Source: Pseudomonas sp. UBA4617
Lineage (GTDB): Bacteria > Pseudomonadota > Gammaproteobacteria > Pseudomonadales > Pseudomonadaceae
DNA: 64,000 nucleotides
Direction: 5' to 3'
NCBI RefSeq assembly: GCF_002386445.1
Contig: NZ_DGIR01000056.1
Coordinates: 1-64,000 of the forward strand
Part shown: positions 18,401 through 26,800 of the stretch, piece by piece
Numbering within the stretch: the stretch's first letter is position 1
Layout: each line of letters opens with the position of its first letter
The notes under the pieces: model-generated
Seen by the model: the letters and a program-made list of their open reading frames with translations, nothing else
Database searches by the model: none
Told to the model about the DNA's origin: nothing
Program-made: the position numbers and the translations under genes

Positions 18401-21004
18401 AACGACATCAACTACCAGTTTCCTGAGGAATACCAGCCGTATATCGTAGGCACCCTGCCCTTCGAAAGAATCGACACGGCATACAAAGGCTACCGCTACG
18501 CAATCAACCTGAACTCGATCAAGCAGTCGCAGTCGATGTTTGCGCGTCGGGTGTTCGAACTGCTGGGTTGCAACACTATTACTGTCAGCAACTTCTCGCG
18601 CGGTGTACGCTTGCTGTTCGGCGACCTTGTTGTCACTACTGACAATGGCGAAGAGATGTTGCGCCGCCTGCAATTACTGGCAGAAGACCCGCTCAACAGT
18701 GACAAGCTCAAGCTCGCCGCCCTGCGCAAAGTGATGCAAGAGCACACCTACACCCAGCGCCTGGATTATGTGCTCAGCATGGTGACAGGCACCGCCAAGG
18801 CCCAGCGCCTGCCGGAGATCGTCGTCGTCTGCGAAGCGCAAGATCGTCAGCAGTTCGACATGCTGCGCGCCCACCTTGACCGCCAGGCCTACAGCCAGGT
18901 CCGCATGGTCATCATCACCGATGCCTATCAAAGCAGCATTGTCAGTGATGACCCTCGCATTCTTGTGCTCAAACCGGCCCAACTGAAAAAATCCAGCCTT
19001 GGCGAGCTGGTCGGTAGTACGCCGTGGATTGCCGCGTTTGTACCGGGCGATTATTACGGCCCCAACTATTTGATGGACCTGGCGCTGGCGACACGCTACA
19101 GCAATGCACAGGTGATTGGTAAAGCCGCTCATTTCACCTGCAAGGGGCCGAATGCTGAGCTGCTGTCGGCTGAACTGGCATACCATCCGGTTCCGTCCCT
19201 GAGTGCACGACGCGCGTTGGTGGCGACCGAAATCGTTGCCGGTCAGCCATTACTCACCTGGTTGAAGAGCCTGCCATCGCTGACGTATGCGCATGAGCAA
19301 GGCTTGGCTATCGACCCATTCAACTATTGCGAGAATGGTGCGGCGAAACACGAAAAGATCAGTGTCAAGGTCGATGACCTGCAACTGGACCTGGGCATGA
19401 CCATCGATCAATTGCAGGCTCGCGCCCAAGCCATTGCGCCGTTGAAAGTCAACCATGACTCGCCGGAAATCAGTGGCCGGGCCTTGGCCGACATCTTCGG
19501 CGCCAAGCACAACAAATTCCTCGACCTGAGTGTCGATGTGGATAGCTGGCGTGTAAATTCCAAGCTGGCAGATGGCAAACATGAATATGTATATGCACTG
19601 AACGAAATCAGCCTGGACGAGCTGAATATCCAGGACCGAAAGCTCAAGCTGTACCTCGACTGCTCGCCTGGCCTGAACCTGCAATTGGTGGTGCTGTTCC
19701 TCGATGCCGAAAAGCAGCGAATCAGCCACGTGATGCAGCATGCCAACCGTAATCAGACTTCCGAAGTGCCGCCCGAGGCCGCCTTCGTGCGTTTCGGCCT
19801 GCGCGCCTATGCCTCCGGCAATACCGAAATCAAGGCTTTGGTGCTTGGCCACCGCAACTTGCAACCTTCAGAGATGCTTGGCCGTTCGCAACACTTGGTA
19901 GTCACCAATCATTACCCGGCCTATGAAGACCTGTATCGCAATGGCTTTGTGCACAGCCGAGTAATGGCGTATCAGGAACAGAACCTGAACGTTGACATTT
20001 TCCGCCTGCGCAAGAATGAAGCCGTCAGCTATCACGAGTTCCAGAACGTGGACGTGGTAACCGGATGCCAGACCACACTCGTCAAGATGCTGGAAAGTGG
20101 CCAATACAAGAGCGTACTGGTGCACTTCCTGGATCCCGATATGTGGGCAGTGCTCAAGCGCTTCACCCACCTTGTCAAGATAGTGGTGTGGGTACACGGC
20201 GCTGAGATTCAGCCGTGGTGGCGTCGCGAGTACAACTATTCGGACGAACTTCAGTTGGCCCTGGCGAAAGTCGAGAGCGAAAAACGTATGGCGTTCTGGC
20301 GTGAGACGCTGACCAATATGCCAGCCAACCTGAAGCTCGTCTTCGTATCTCGCTACTTCGCTGAAGAGGTCATGGAGGATGTGGGCTTCCGCATTCCTGA
20401 GGATCGCTACGAAATCATTCATAACCCCATTGATACGGAACTCTTCTCGTACCAGGCCAAGCCAGATGCGCAGCGTATGAAACTGCTGTCCATTCGCCCC
20501 TATGCGTCGGCCAAGTACGCGAACGACCTGAGCGTCAAAGCGATTGAGTTGCTTGCCGGAAAACCCTACTTCAAGGACCTTGAGTTCCGCATGATTGGTG
20601 ATGGCAACTTGTTCGAGGATACCCTCGCCCCACTGCGCAAATTCAGCAACGTGACCATCGAGCGCGGCTTCCTCAAGCATCAGGAAATTGCAGCACTGCA
20701 CAAACAGTACGGCCTGTTCCTCTGCCCGACCCGTATGGATGCCCAGGGGGTTTCACGGGATGAAGCGATGGCCTCCGGTCTGGTCGCCGTGACCAACGCT
20801 GTTACGGCTATCCCTGAATTCGTCGATGACGAATGTGGGGTTCTTGCACCCGGTGAAGATGCCCAGGCGATGGCAGACGGTATCGCCCGGGTGATCGAAT
20901 CACCGGAACTGTTCCGCAGACTGTCCGCTGCGGCTCGTATGCGTGTTGAAAAACAAACTGCCAAGCATTCAATCATCACCCGTGAACTTGAGCTGATTCG
21001 ATAA
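15443..21004 (+). CDS. Giant multidomain methyltransferase / coiled-coil / glycosyltransferase protein
   Basis: This 1853-residue cytosolic protein is not a known named gene. Residues about 50-215 form a class I SAM methyltransferase (LDVGCSQG, GVDTSP, EVLEHL). Residues about 220-705 form a long coiled coil with imperfect repeats starting near 389, 428, 474, 517, 552 and 587. A basic linker follows near 708-745. Residues about 800-1115 resemble a CgeB-type glycosyltransferase (NKEDPVHFETFL), and 1120-1290 a degenerate GT-like domain. Residues about 1358-1473 look like a beta-sandwich. A GT4 (GT-B) domain fills 1485-1853, with VWVHGAEIQPWW and DAQGVSRDEAMASG. It starts 13 bases after wecC. It may assemble and cap or measure a polysaccharide, as WbdD does in E. 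coli O9a; that role is inferred. Confidence 0.85.
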   Translation: MNNPTLETPTVNTELPSPLADIHDRVMEAYYGKLGDQFMRETQSRIHWICAQVKGRRILDVGCSQGIVPLLLAREGCQVIGVDTSPQAIEEAKGYLSAEPAHIQQNVTYINSDFLALDTLEVEPDTVVISEVLEHLVRPELFVEKAHELLKQGGRLVITVPFGVNEFIDHKHTFYLMEPFRLLAEHLQIIEVKMLGKWLGIVAVKSETHKPGVIDSLAIERVRELEKAFESIERALRGNLGAIAKQLEDTNRKYRTANEQIAQLKTEAQKAEALSRQLQNRDADLAALQQSSARSIQELNEVLNSLRAELSEANEKALATAQQCAQLEQQNAVTNDLLGQRNQELETLQQYLRNLEKQLSCANQQRVAAEGLAAASSEQLLQARQINDGQVETITRLRAQQAALQARLENQLQATTELRTQAEQTNAGHIDTITALRAQQAALKAALESQRQMSAATQAEAEQAMSQLRNASNQEIAEKDECITTLRMRQAELEAELESELEYMNELQAQTQRADAAQAETIALLKARQAELEGQLQAMSETQARSEREHAAQANTINTLVEVRNGLEEQLHVLMQASTQAQQAQAEQAETIALLNQAKDELVEQLALETASRQAAEASLAATNEQWQVLRMQLESELNSSKAGLGAANMKYRALSSEQIPQLKANLNQLLERSAAQQRKIDELNANLERANTQRHLAEQRLVKTRASMTYQLGYQIKNSATSLSGLVKLPVRLLRLYRKANQQRQQSEQKRIASEPLKALLPPAPVVQDENYLKLPEALETSAQSRSALLRQADQPVSRLKMACVMDEFTFGSYRYECDLMQLTPNNWKAELEAFRPELLFIESAWRGKDDLWGSKVGHNSQELQDILTWCRQNKVPTVFWNKEDPVHFETFLTTAKQFDHVFTTDIDCIHRYKGALGHERVYLLPFACQPALHNPIELYKRKDAFCFAGAYYARYPERTRDLGNFVCELPKFRPLEIFDRNFGKNDINYQFPEEYQPYIVGTLPFERIDTAYKGYRYAINLNSIKQSQSMFARRVFELLGCNTITVSNFSRGVRLLFGDLVVTTDNGEEMLRRLQLLAEDPLNSDKLKLAALRKVMQEHTYTQRLDYVLSMVTGTAKAQRLPEIVVVCEAQDRQQFDMLRAHLDRQAYSQVRMVIITDAYQSSIVSDDPRILVLKPAQLKKSSLGELVGSTPWIAAFVPGDYYGPNYLMDLALATRYSNAQVIGKAAHFTCKGPNAELLSAELAYHPVPSLSARRALVATEIVAGQPLLTWLKSLPSLTYAHEQGLAIDPFNYCENGAAKHEKISVKVDDLQLDLGMTIDQLQARAQAIAPLKVNHDSPEISGRALADIFGAKHNKFLDLSVDVDSWRVNSKLADGKHEYVYALNEISLDELNIQDRKLKLYLDCSPGLNLQLVVLFLDAEKQRISHVMQHANRNQTSEVPPEAAFVRFGLRAYASGNTEIKALVLGHRNLQPSEMLGRSQHLVVTNHYPAYEDLYRNGFVHSRVMAYQEQNLNVDIFRLRKNEAVSYHEFQNVDVVTGCQTTLVKMLESGQYKSVLVHFLDPDMWAVLKRFTHLVKIVVWVHGAEIQPWWRREYNYSDELQLALAKVESEKRMAFWRETLTNMPANLKLVFVSRYFAEEVMEDVGFRIPEDRYEIIHNPIDTELFSYQAKPDAQRMKLLSIRPYASAKYANDLSVKAIELLAGKPYFKDLEFRMIGDGNLFEDTLAPLRKFSNVTIERGFLKHQEIAALHKQYGLFLCPTRMDAQGVSRDEAMASGLVAVTNAVTAIPEFVDDECGVLAPGEDAQAMADGIARVIESPELFRRLSAAARMRVEKQTAKHSIITRELELIR

Positions 21005-21100
21005 GTGATCCGGGTGCCTAGCCAACTGCAGGTACCCTCGGCCGCGCGGCAGCAACACTGCCGCACCTGCCCTCGAGCAGCTGTCAGCGCCTTGTAGCGC

Positions 21101-21124
21101 CACTGGGGGCAGTGCCCTTTTTTT
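21101..21124 (+). terminator. Weak intra-operon terminator or attenuator
   Basis: A five-base-pair stem cactg-gggg-cagtg is followed by ccc and a seven-T run, in the 144-base gap between the giant gene and the heparinase-like gene. The short stem suggests partial termination that would lower downstream expression. Confidence 0.45.
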
Positions 21125-21148
21125 ACTTTCAGAAAACACTACAAAGAC

Positions 21149-23359
21149 ATGCTTAAGATAATCCGCGACCACTTCTTGAAGGAAGATGAAATCGAGGCTA
21201 CACCCATACCCGCGCTGGACAAGCCGGCGTTGGACTTCCTTTCCGACCGGGACATTCTCGACTACAGATCGTTCTGCAATCACGGCAGCGAAATCGACGA
21301 GCCTTTTAACCTTCAAGGCTTCAGTGGCAATGCGCGCGCCGCCATGCTGGATGGCAATCCGGTGTTCACTTTCAATGGCAACGCGAGCGTTTACCAGCTT
21401 CGTTTCAAGCTGCCACGGAGCTTCCATGGAAATGGTCTACACCTGCGGTTCCGCATCTCCGATTGGGAAAAGCTTAACTACGTCGGCGTGGGCTACACCT
21501 TCAAAGGCAGCTACCGCCATGTGAAGATCGTGAATGCCGCTCGACGCGAGTGGGTCGATTTCACTATCGGGCACAACGATTTGGCATTCGGCATCCAAAA
21601 TGACTGGGATGTCCCAACCGCCTGCGATTTCGAGGAAATAAAGCTCTATTTCAAAGGTCAGCCGCGACATGAAGGCTCGACAGTGGAAATCGAGCGCCTC
21701 ACCTGCTGGTACGAAAACGACAAGCCCCCTGCCTGGCTGACCGAAGGGTTCGCCAAAGAGCCACTGCCCGAAGCACTTCGCGATTCCCTGTATGCCTACA
21801 TGGAGAAATGCTTCAAGGACGTACCGACTCAGGCCAATGATTACCTGCAAAAAGGCGTTTGCCCACTCTACGGAAACATTGGTCTGGACTGGGGCTGGCA
21901 GCTGACTCTGCCGGACGACCTTGATTCGGTTGGCACCTATCGTTTTTCGTGGCATTCGCTGCATCCAGCAATCATCCTGATGCTGCACGCACGGCAGGAA
22001 GGCAGCATCGCGCCGCTGTTCCCGGCGCGTGAATTCGTCAGCAACTGGCTGGAACGGAGCTATTTCAACGCTGATGAGGACCGGAAGTTTGCCTGGTATG
22101 ACCACGGCACCGCCGAGCGATTGCTGGCATTCTTGATGATCTGGGATGTTGGTGCCCTGCACCAGTTCGACAACCGCTTCATGGTGCGCCTGCGCGCAGC
22201 CATCTTCAAGCATGCCCAGTTGCTGGCTTCGGAGATGTTCTACGCCTCTCACCAGGCATCTCGCTACCACAATCACGCCTGGTTCCAAGACATGGCGCTG
22301 CTGGCGACCAGCCTGGCCATGCCCGACTTCCCATGCTCCGAACGCTGGCAGTCACTAGCCTTGTCACGCCTGACCGATCAGCTGGACACCTTGATCGTTC
22401 GCGATAACGGTTATGCGGTGTTTGTAGAAAATTCCATCGGTTACCACCAGGGCGTGCAGCGGTTAATCGCCTTCGCTGGCGAACTGGCTCAGCAGAGCGC
22501 CCATACCACAACCATTCCAACGGTCGCTGAAGAGCTACTCAAGTTCTCTGACTTCTTGCGCTATCCGGACAATCGCTCCCCGGCACAGGGCGACACGTTC
22601 CGCCGGGCTAATCCGGACCTGGAAACGGTCCGTAACAGCAGCAATTACCCAACACCCTCCGCAACGATACTGCCAACCGCAGGATACGCGATCATCAAGG
22701 GCAACCACGCACAGACCGCTTACATGCTGACCCTGTTTGCGACCTCGCTGTGTAAAACGCACAAGCACCAGGACAATCTGTCTTTCACATTGTTCATGGA
22801 TGGTATCGAGTGGCTCATCGACCCAAGCTTCTACTCGCACGAGTATCTCAAGCCAGTACAGAGTTTCCTGAGGGGTCCCTATTCGCACAACAACCCGGTT
22901 ATCGGCGATGTACCCTATAGTATTGAACCTGGGCACGCTCAACTTATGGGGGAAGTCATTGGCAGCAGCTTTGCCTTGCATGGCTCGCATGACGCCTTTG
23001 CCGATACCGTCGTCAAACGCAGTATCACAGGTCACCTGGACCGCTTGCAGCTCGATATCAGCGACGAGATCCATACAGCGGTCAAGGACAAGCTTATGTT
23101 CAGCCTTTTCCATTGTGGTGACGGCACACAAGTGACAAAGACACAAGACGGCATTGAGCTTCGTCATCCGGCCTCAAACTACCGAATGACCATCGTCTCG
23201 AACTGCCCCTGCAAGATTGTCACTGGCTGGAATGATGATGAACTTGTCAAAGGCGTAAGCGGCATTGGTTTCATGCAACAGATGGATACGACGATGGTTG
23301 CATTTGAAATGAAGAATGCTATCAAAGCACAATTCACCATTACTGCTCACCAAAACTAA
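21149..23359 (+). CDS. Heparinase II/III-family polysaccharide lyase-like protein
   Basis: This 736-residue protein has an N-terminal beta-rich module (about residues 60-190), an (alpha/alpha) toroid domain (about 200-480) and a C-terminal beta-sheet domain. Lyase-family active-site candidates are present: Tyr373-His374-Asn375-His376 (YHNHAWFQD), Tyr432 in ENSIGYHQ, and His538/His540/Asp542 in HKHQDNLSF followed by a conserved WLIDPSF. Such enzymes cleave uronic-acid polymers by beta-elimination, which fits the ManNAcA route upstream. No signal peptide is visible (the start is MLKIIRDHFLKEDEIEA), so export is unclear. The gene could also be a non-catalytic or cytosolic enzyme. Confidence 0.85.
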   Translation: MLKIIRDHFLKEDEIEATPIPALDKPALDFLSDRDILDYRSFCNHGSEIDEPFNLQGFSGNARAAMLDGNPVFTFNGNASVYQLRFKLPRSFHGNGLHLRFRISDWEKLNYVGVGYTFKGSYRHVKIVNAARREWVDFTIGHNDLAFGIQNDWDVPTACDFEEIKLYFKGQPRHEGSTVEIERLTCWYENDKPPAWLTEGFAKEPLPEALRDSLYAYMEKCFKDVPTQANDYLQKGVCPLYGNIGLDWGWQLTLPDDLDSVGTYRFSWHSLHPAIILMLHARQEGSIAPLFPAREFVSNWLERSYFNADEDRKFAWYDHGTAERLLAFLMIWDVGALHQFDNRFMVRLRAAIFKHAQLLASEMFYASHQASRYHNHAWFQDMALLATSLAMPDFPCSERWQSLALSRLTDQLDTLIVRDNGYAVFVENSIGYHQGVQRLIAFAGELAQQSAHTTTIPTVAEELLKFSDFLRYPDNRSPAQGDTFRRANPDLETVRNSSNYPTPSATILPTAGYAIIKGNHAQTAYMLTLFATSLCKTHKHQDNLSFTLFMDGIEWLIDPSFYSHEYLKPVQSFLRGPYSHNNPVIGDVPYSIEPGHAQLMGEVIGSSFALHGSHDAFADTVVKRSITGHLDRLQLDISDEIHTAVKDKLMFSLFHCGDGTQVTKTQDGIELRHPASNYRMTIVSNCPCKIVTGWNDDELVKGVSGIGFMQQMDTTMVAFEMKNAIKAQFTITAHQN

Positions 23360-23375
23360 AGCTTCGGAAATAGTT

Positions 23376-23759
23376 ATGAAGAAGATTGCTCTGTACTCGA
23401 TTTTGGCCCTTTTCCTGACTGCTTGTAATGCACCTGACACGGCAGACATCAACCTCAAGGAAGGCAACAAGATTTCCTTCAGCAATGTCAAAAGCACGAA
23501 AAGCTACATGGCAACCAAGGATGATAAAGATCGTCAGTTCCATTACTTCGAAACCACTGCCGACCTGAAGACCGTTTACCAGGATTTCAGTCAAACACTG
23601 GAAAAAAGCGGTTACAAGGCAACCATTAAAAAACAAGACGACTCAAGTCTTCAGGCTTATTTCAGAAAGCCAAACGCCGCCATGATTGTTGCTAACTTCA
23701 AGCAATCCAACCCGAATAAGGCATCCACCCAGGCAGTAATTTCCTGGGCCGTAAACTAA
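23376..23759 (+). CDS. Small putative lipoprotein of unknown function
   Basis: This 127-residue protein has a short lipoprotein signal (MKKIALYSILALFLTAC), with the lipobox LTAC placing the acylated cysteine near residue 17. The mature part is lysine-rich and mixed alpha/beta, with aromatic residues in the FHYFETT segment; no family was recognised. The residue after Cys is Asn, so outer-membrane sorting by Lol is possible. It sits 16 bases after the heparinase-like gene and 48 bases before the membrane kinase-like gene. It may work with them at the envelope; this is inferred from position only. Confidence 0.75.
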   Translation: MKKIALYSILALFLTACNAPDTADINLKEGNKISFSNVKSTKSYMATKDDKDRQFHYFETTADLKTVYQDFSQTLEKSGYKATIKKQDDSSLQAYFRKPNAAMIVANFKQSNPNKASTQAVISWAVN

Positions 23760-23807
23760 TGTAATGCCCCGGTATGTTCAGATGCGTATGAAACAAGGCC
23801 AGTTACC

Positions 23808-25571
23808 ATGAGCGAAGCAAAAAGCGCACCCCTCAATTCAGGCCGCTGGATCTATTCCGTTGCTTCCAAAATAACTCGCAACATTCCGGGGCTGACTTTA
23901 ACGATCATCACCTGCACTTTAGCGGCGCAGATCAGCTTATTGGCGGCTTCCTACCTGCCGTTGAAAGCCATTATTCTTATCGGCTCGCCCTCCATTCCTT
24001 CGTACTTTCCTGACTACCTCAAGGAATTTGAACAAAAGGATTTATTCATCGTACTCTGCGTTGCCGCCATTGCATTCTACCTGCTCTACCTTGCCTCTGA
24101 ATCGATTACTAAAAAATTAACGACTCTCGGCAGCGAAAAGCTTGTCAGCAATAGCAGCAAACTCATTGTATTTGATGGACAGGACGATGTCGCACGTAAG
24201 GCATACCTCCGTCTGACACGTAGCTTGGCCGCTGTCGTATTTCTCGCACTGACCATCGCGGCTCTCGGGTTCATCTATCTAGAGCTTACGATTGCAGTCA
24301 TCACGTTCTGGCTATGCATGGGCGTTGCAGCCAAAGCGATAACCGCAATAAAAAAGGGCCATCCAGCACCCATGACCGAGGGCACCCACGAACTTATCAA
24401 CTCAATGGGGTCCTTTGGTTTCCTGGCAGCATTTTCGTATCTCGCTTATGACCTGCTCTCCGATACGCCTCCCAGTCTGCTGCCCGCCATCATCGGCGTA
24501 TTGCTAACCCGTCAGATCATGCAGCGTGCCACGTTGCTCATCCAGGACGTGATGTTGCTCAAAGAACAGAAATTGCAGATCTCAGCCTTGTTTTTTAATG
24601 GTCATAAACTGACCACCGAATCCAAATCTAAAGCCACAAAGTTCTGGAACATTTTCACCCGAAGCCAGATTGACGAGTGGGTACCCGCTCTACTCAATCA
24701 AGCCACACAGAAATCATATACTGAACACCATGTGAACTGGCATCAAAGCGGCGTGCATGACGTTTTCGCTCTCGAGGTCATCTCCACGTGCCGCCTTGGA
24801 AGTGTGGACACACACCTTATCAAGATATTCAACACCAACCGAAGTACTTTGGCTATCAACGAAGCCACTTTGCTTTCCGAGCCCAATGTCCGCAACCTGC
24901 GTACCGTTCCTTTCATTCACGCAACTATCCTTGATGGCTTCCATTGTCATGTCTTCCGCCCAGAGCATCTCAACAAAATACCTGCGGTGGAGTTCGGCAT
25001 ACACCACCTTGAACTGACCAAGCTGCTAATGAGAAGTACGCCTTCTGCAGCACTGGTACAAAAATATACCCGCTCCAGGCCCCTGCTATGGGATCGCCTC
25101 AGCGATGCGGCCCTCGCCAATCTCGGCGAGGCACTCGACATCAGCAAGCACCAAGCCGCATTCGAGGTATTTATGCGAGACGTAGAAAGCATTCGCGTTC
25201 TGCTCCGCACACTTCCGCTCCATGTTTGCAACGCCCAGATAGGCAAGGACCAGATATTCATTTCCGATACCGGCGTCCTGACCGCCAGTTATTGGGGCAA
25301 TTGGAGCCTAGAACCCGTCGGCGCCAGTTTGCAAGTATCCAGGAAGCTGGAACCGTTGCTACCAGAACTACTGTTTGATTTGAAGGAGCAACGTGCAGAC
25401 ATGCAGGACGTTACCGGACAGCATTTGCACCTTTCGGCATTGTGCTTCCAGCTCGATCAATGGCTGGTTAAGCAAAATTACTTATCGGCGGCGGAACTAC
25501 TTCCGCAAATTTCACATTTGGTAAGTGCACTCAACCAAGCCGTGCCAGAGGGGGCCGCATGCAACGTATAG
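23808..25571 (+). CDS. Membrane protein with C-terminal degenerate kinase-like domain
   Basis: This 587-residue protein has an N-terminal half with about five or six membrane helices (near 28-60, 80-100, 135-180 and 198-235), spaced much like an ABC-exporter membrane domain but with no ATPase domain. The C-terminal half (about 290-587) reads like an APH/protein-kinase fold. Lys339 in LIKIF and Glu352 in INEATLL fit the ATP-lysine and helix-C glutamate. The catalytic HGD position reads CNA (474-476) and the metal Asp position is Tyr495 in YWGNW, so it is probably a pseudokinase. This alignment was made by eye. The gene overlaps the next GT4 gene by 13 bases. Confidence 0.7.
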   Translation: MSEAKSAPLNSGRWIYSVASKITRNIPGLTLTIITCTLAAQISLLAASYLPLKAIILIGSPSIPSYFPDYLKEFEQKDLFIVLCVAAIAFYLLYLASESITKKLTTLGSEKLVSNSSKLIVFDGQDDVARKAYLRLTRSLAAVVFLALTIAALGFIYLELTIAVITFWLCMGVAAKAITAIKKGHPAPMTEGTHELINSMGSFGFLAAFSYLAYDLLSDTPPSLLPAIIGVLLTRQIMQRATLLIQDVMLLKEQKLQISALFFNGHKLTTESKSKATKFWNIFTRSQIDEWVPALLNQATQKSYTEHHVNWHQSGVHDVFALEVISTCRLGSVDTHLIKIFNTNRSTLAINEATLLSEPNVRNLRTVPFIHATILDGFHCHVFRPEHLNKIPAVEFGIHHLELTKLLMRSTPSAALVQKYTRSRPLLWDRLSDAALANLGEALDISKHQAAFEVFMRDVESIRVLLRTLPLHVCNAQIGKDQIFISDTGVLTASYWGNWSLEPVGASLQVSRKLEPLLPELLFDLKEQRADMQDVTGQHLHLSALCFQLDQWLVKQNYLSAAELLPQISHLVSALNQAVPEGAACNV

Positions 25572-26800
25572 CCATGATCGTCTGGAATGAATTTCTTAAT
25601 GATGCTCGTGTGCTGAAAGAAGCCCAAACCCTTCGGCACGCTGGCTATGAGATTAATGTCTTTGCTTTGCACACGCCGGGTGTTACCCGTCAACAAGAAC
25701 GACTAAAAGATGGCATCAGCGTCTTTCGTGTTGCGCGTAGCCCATTATGGCGCTGGCGTAAGGGCAACAATGTTTCCCAGCAGCCCGCTCAAGCAAGCAA
25801 GATTCAGAACCCCGTAGGAAAACTGTCGCTCAGACATCAAGTGCTACGACTTGTCGCCCGAACCTGGACGCACGCCGCCCTTCTTTGGCATATGGTCCGG
25901 TATCGCCCTCACCTGGTGCACGCCCACGACGTGAACACGCTTCCAACAGCCTGGTTGGCAGCGCGTTTAAGCCGGGCTCGTCTGATTTATGACGCCCATG
26001 AAATCAGTACCAGCCGCGAAGGCTATCAAAGTTTTCGTCGCGTGGTGGGCTTCGTCGAAAAGCAGCTGATGCCGAAGGTAGATGGAAGCATAACTACCAC
26101 CGACGCCCGGGCGAAGTACTTCGCCCGCGCCTATGGCGTAGCGCGACCTACGGTTCTACAGAACCGTCCCAGACTTACTCATTGCCGCGGATCCAACCGC
26201 ATTCGCAACGAGCTGGGACTGAAAGCGCCATGGCCAATAATTATTTATCAAGGTGGTCTGCAGCAAGGCCGTGGGCTTGAAAAGCTCATCGAAACAGCGA
26301 CAGCGGTGCCGAATGCCTACTTTGTGCTAATCGGCGGCGGTAGGCTGACTCAAAGCCTGAACCAACGCTGCGGAGAACTCGGCCTGCAGGAACGGGTGCA
26401 TTTCATTCCGACAGTAGCCTTGTCAGAACTTCCAGAATATACGGCCTCCGCCGATATTGGCGTCCAGCCAATCGAAAACACTTGCCTTAATCACTACACG
26501 ACTGATTCCAACAAGCTGTTCGAGTACCTGATCGCTGGTTTGCCTGTTGTAGCGACTGACTTCCCTGAAATACGTCGCATCGTGCGCAACAATAACGTTG
26601 GCATTCTCGTCCCCGCAAACAATCATGCTGCGCTAGCGCAGGCGCTAAACCAGCTGGTCACAAACCCTGACCTGCGCAAACGATTTGCCGACAACGCGCA
26701 ACGCACCGCAAACACCTTGAATTGGGAAGAGCAGGAGGCTCGTCTGGTAAATCTCTACCAGCAAATACTCCCAGTAGCCACACCAGAAAAACAGGCCTGA
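25559..26800 (+). CDS. Glycosyltransferase family 4
   Basis: This 413-residue GT-B glycosyltransferase has an N-terminal acceptor domain (VHAHDVNTLPTAWLAA, YDAHEISTSREG) and a C-terminal nucleotide-sugar domain. The latter carries YQGGLQQGRGLEKLIE, IGGGRLTQSL and the family 4 loop FEYLIAGLPVVATDFPEI, whose E-x7-type region contacts the donor. It probably adds one sugar to a cytosolic lipid-linked or nascent chain; donor and acceptor are unknown. It begins inside the preceding gene and its stop overlaps the next start (TGATG), showing tight coupling. Confidence 0.9.
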   Translation: MQRIAMIVWNEFLNDARVLKEAQTLRHAGYEINVFALHTPGVTRQQERLKDGISVFRVARSPLWRWRKGNNVSQQPAQASKIQNPVGKLSLRHQVLRLVARTWTHAALLWHMVRYRPHLVHAHDVNTLPTAWLAARLSRARLIYDAHEISTSREGYQSFRRVVGFVEKQLMPKVDGSITTTDARAKYFARAYGVARPTVLQNRPRLTHCRGSNRIRNELGLKAPWPIIIYQGGLQQGRGLEKLIETATAVPNAYFVLIGGGRLTQSLNQRCGELGLQERVHFIPTVALSELPEYTASADIGVQPIENTCLNHYTTDSNKLFEYLIAGLPVVATDFPEIRRIVRNNNVGILVPANNHAALAQALNQLVTNPDLRKRFADNAQRTANTLNWEEQEARLVNLYQQILPVATPEKQA

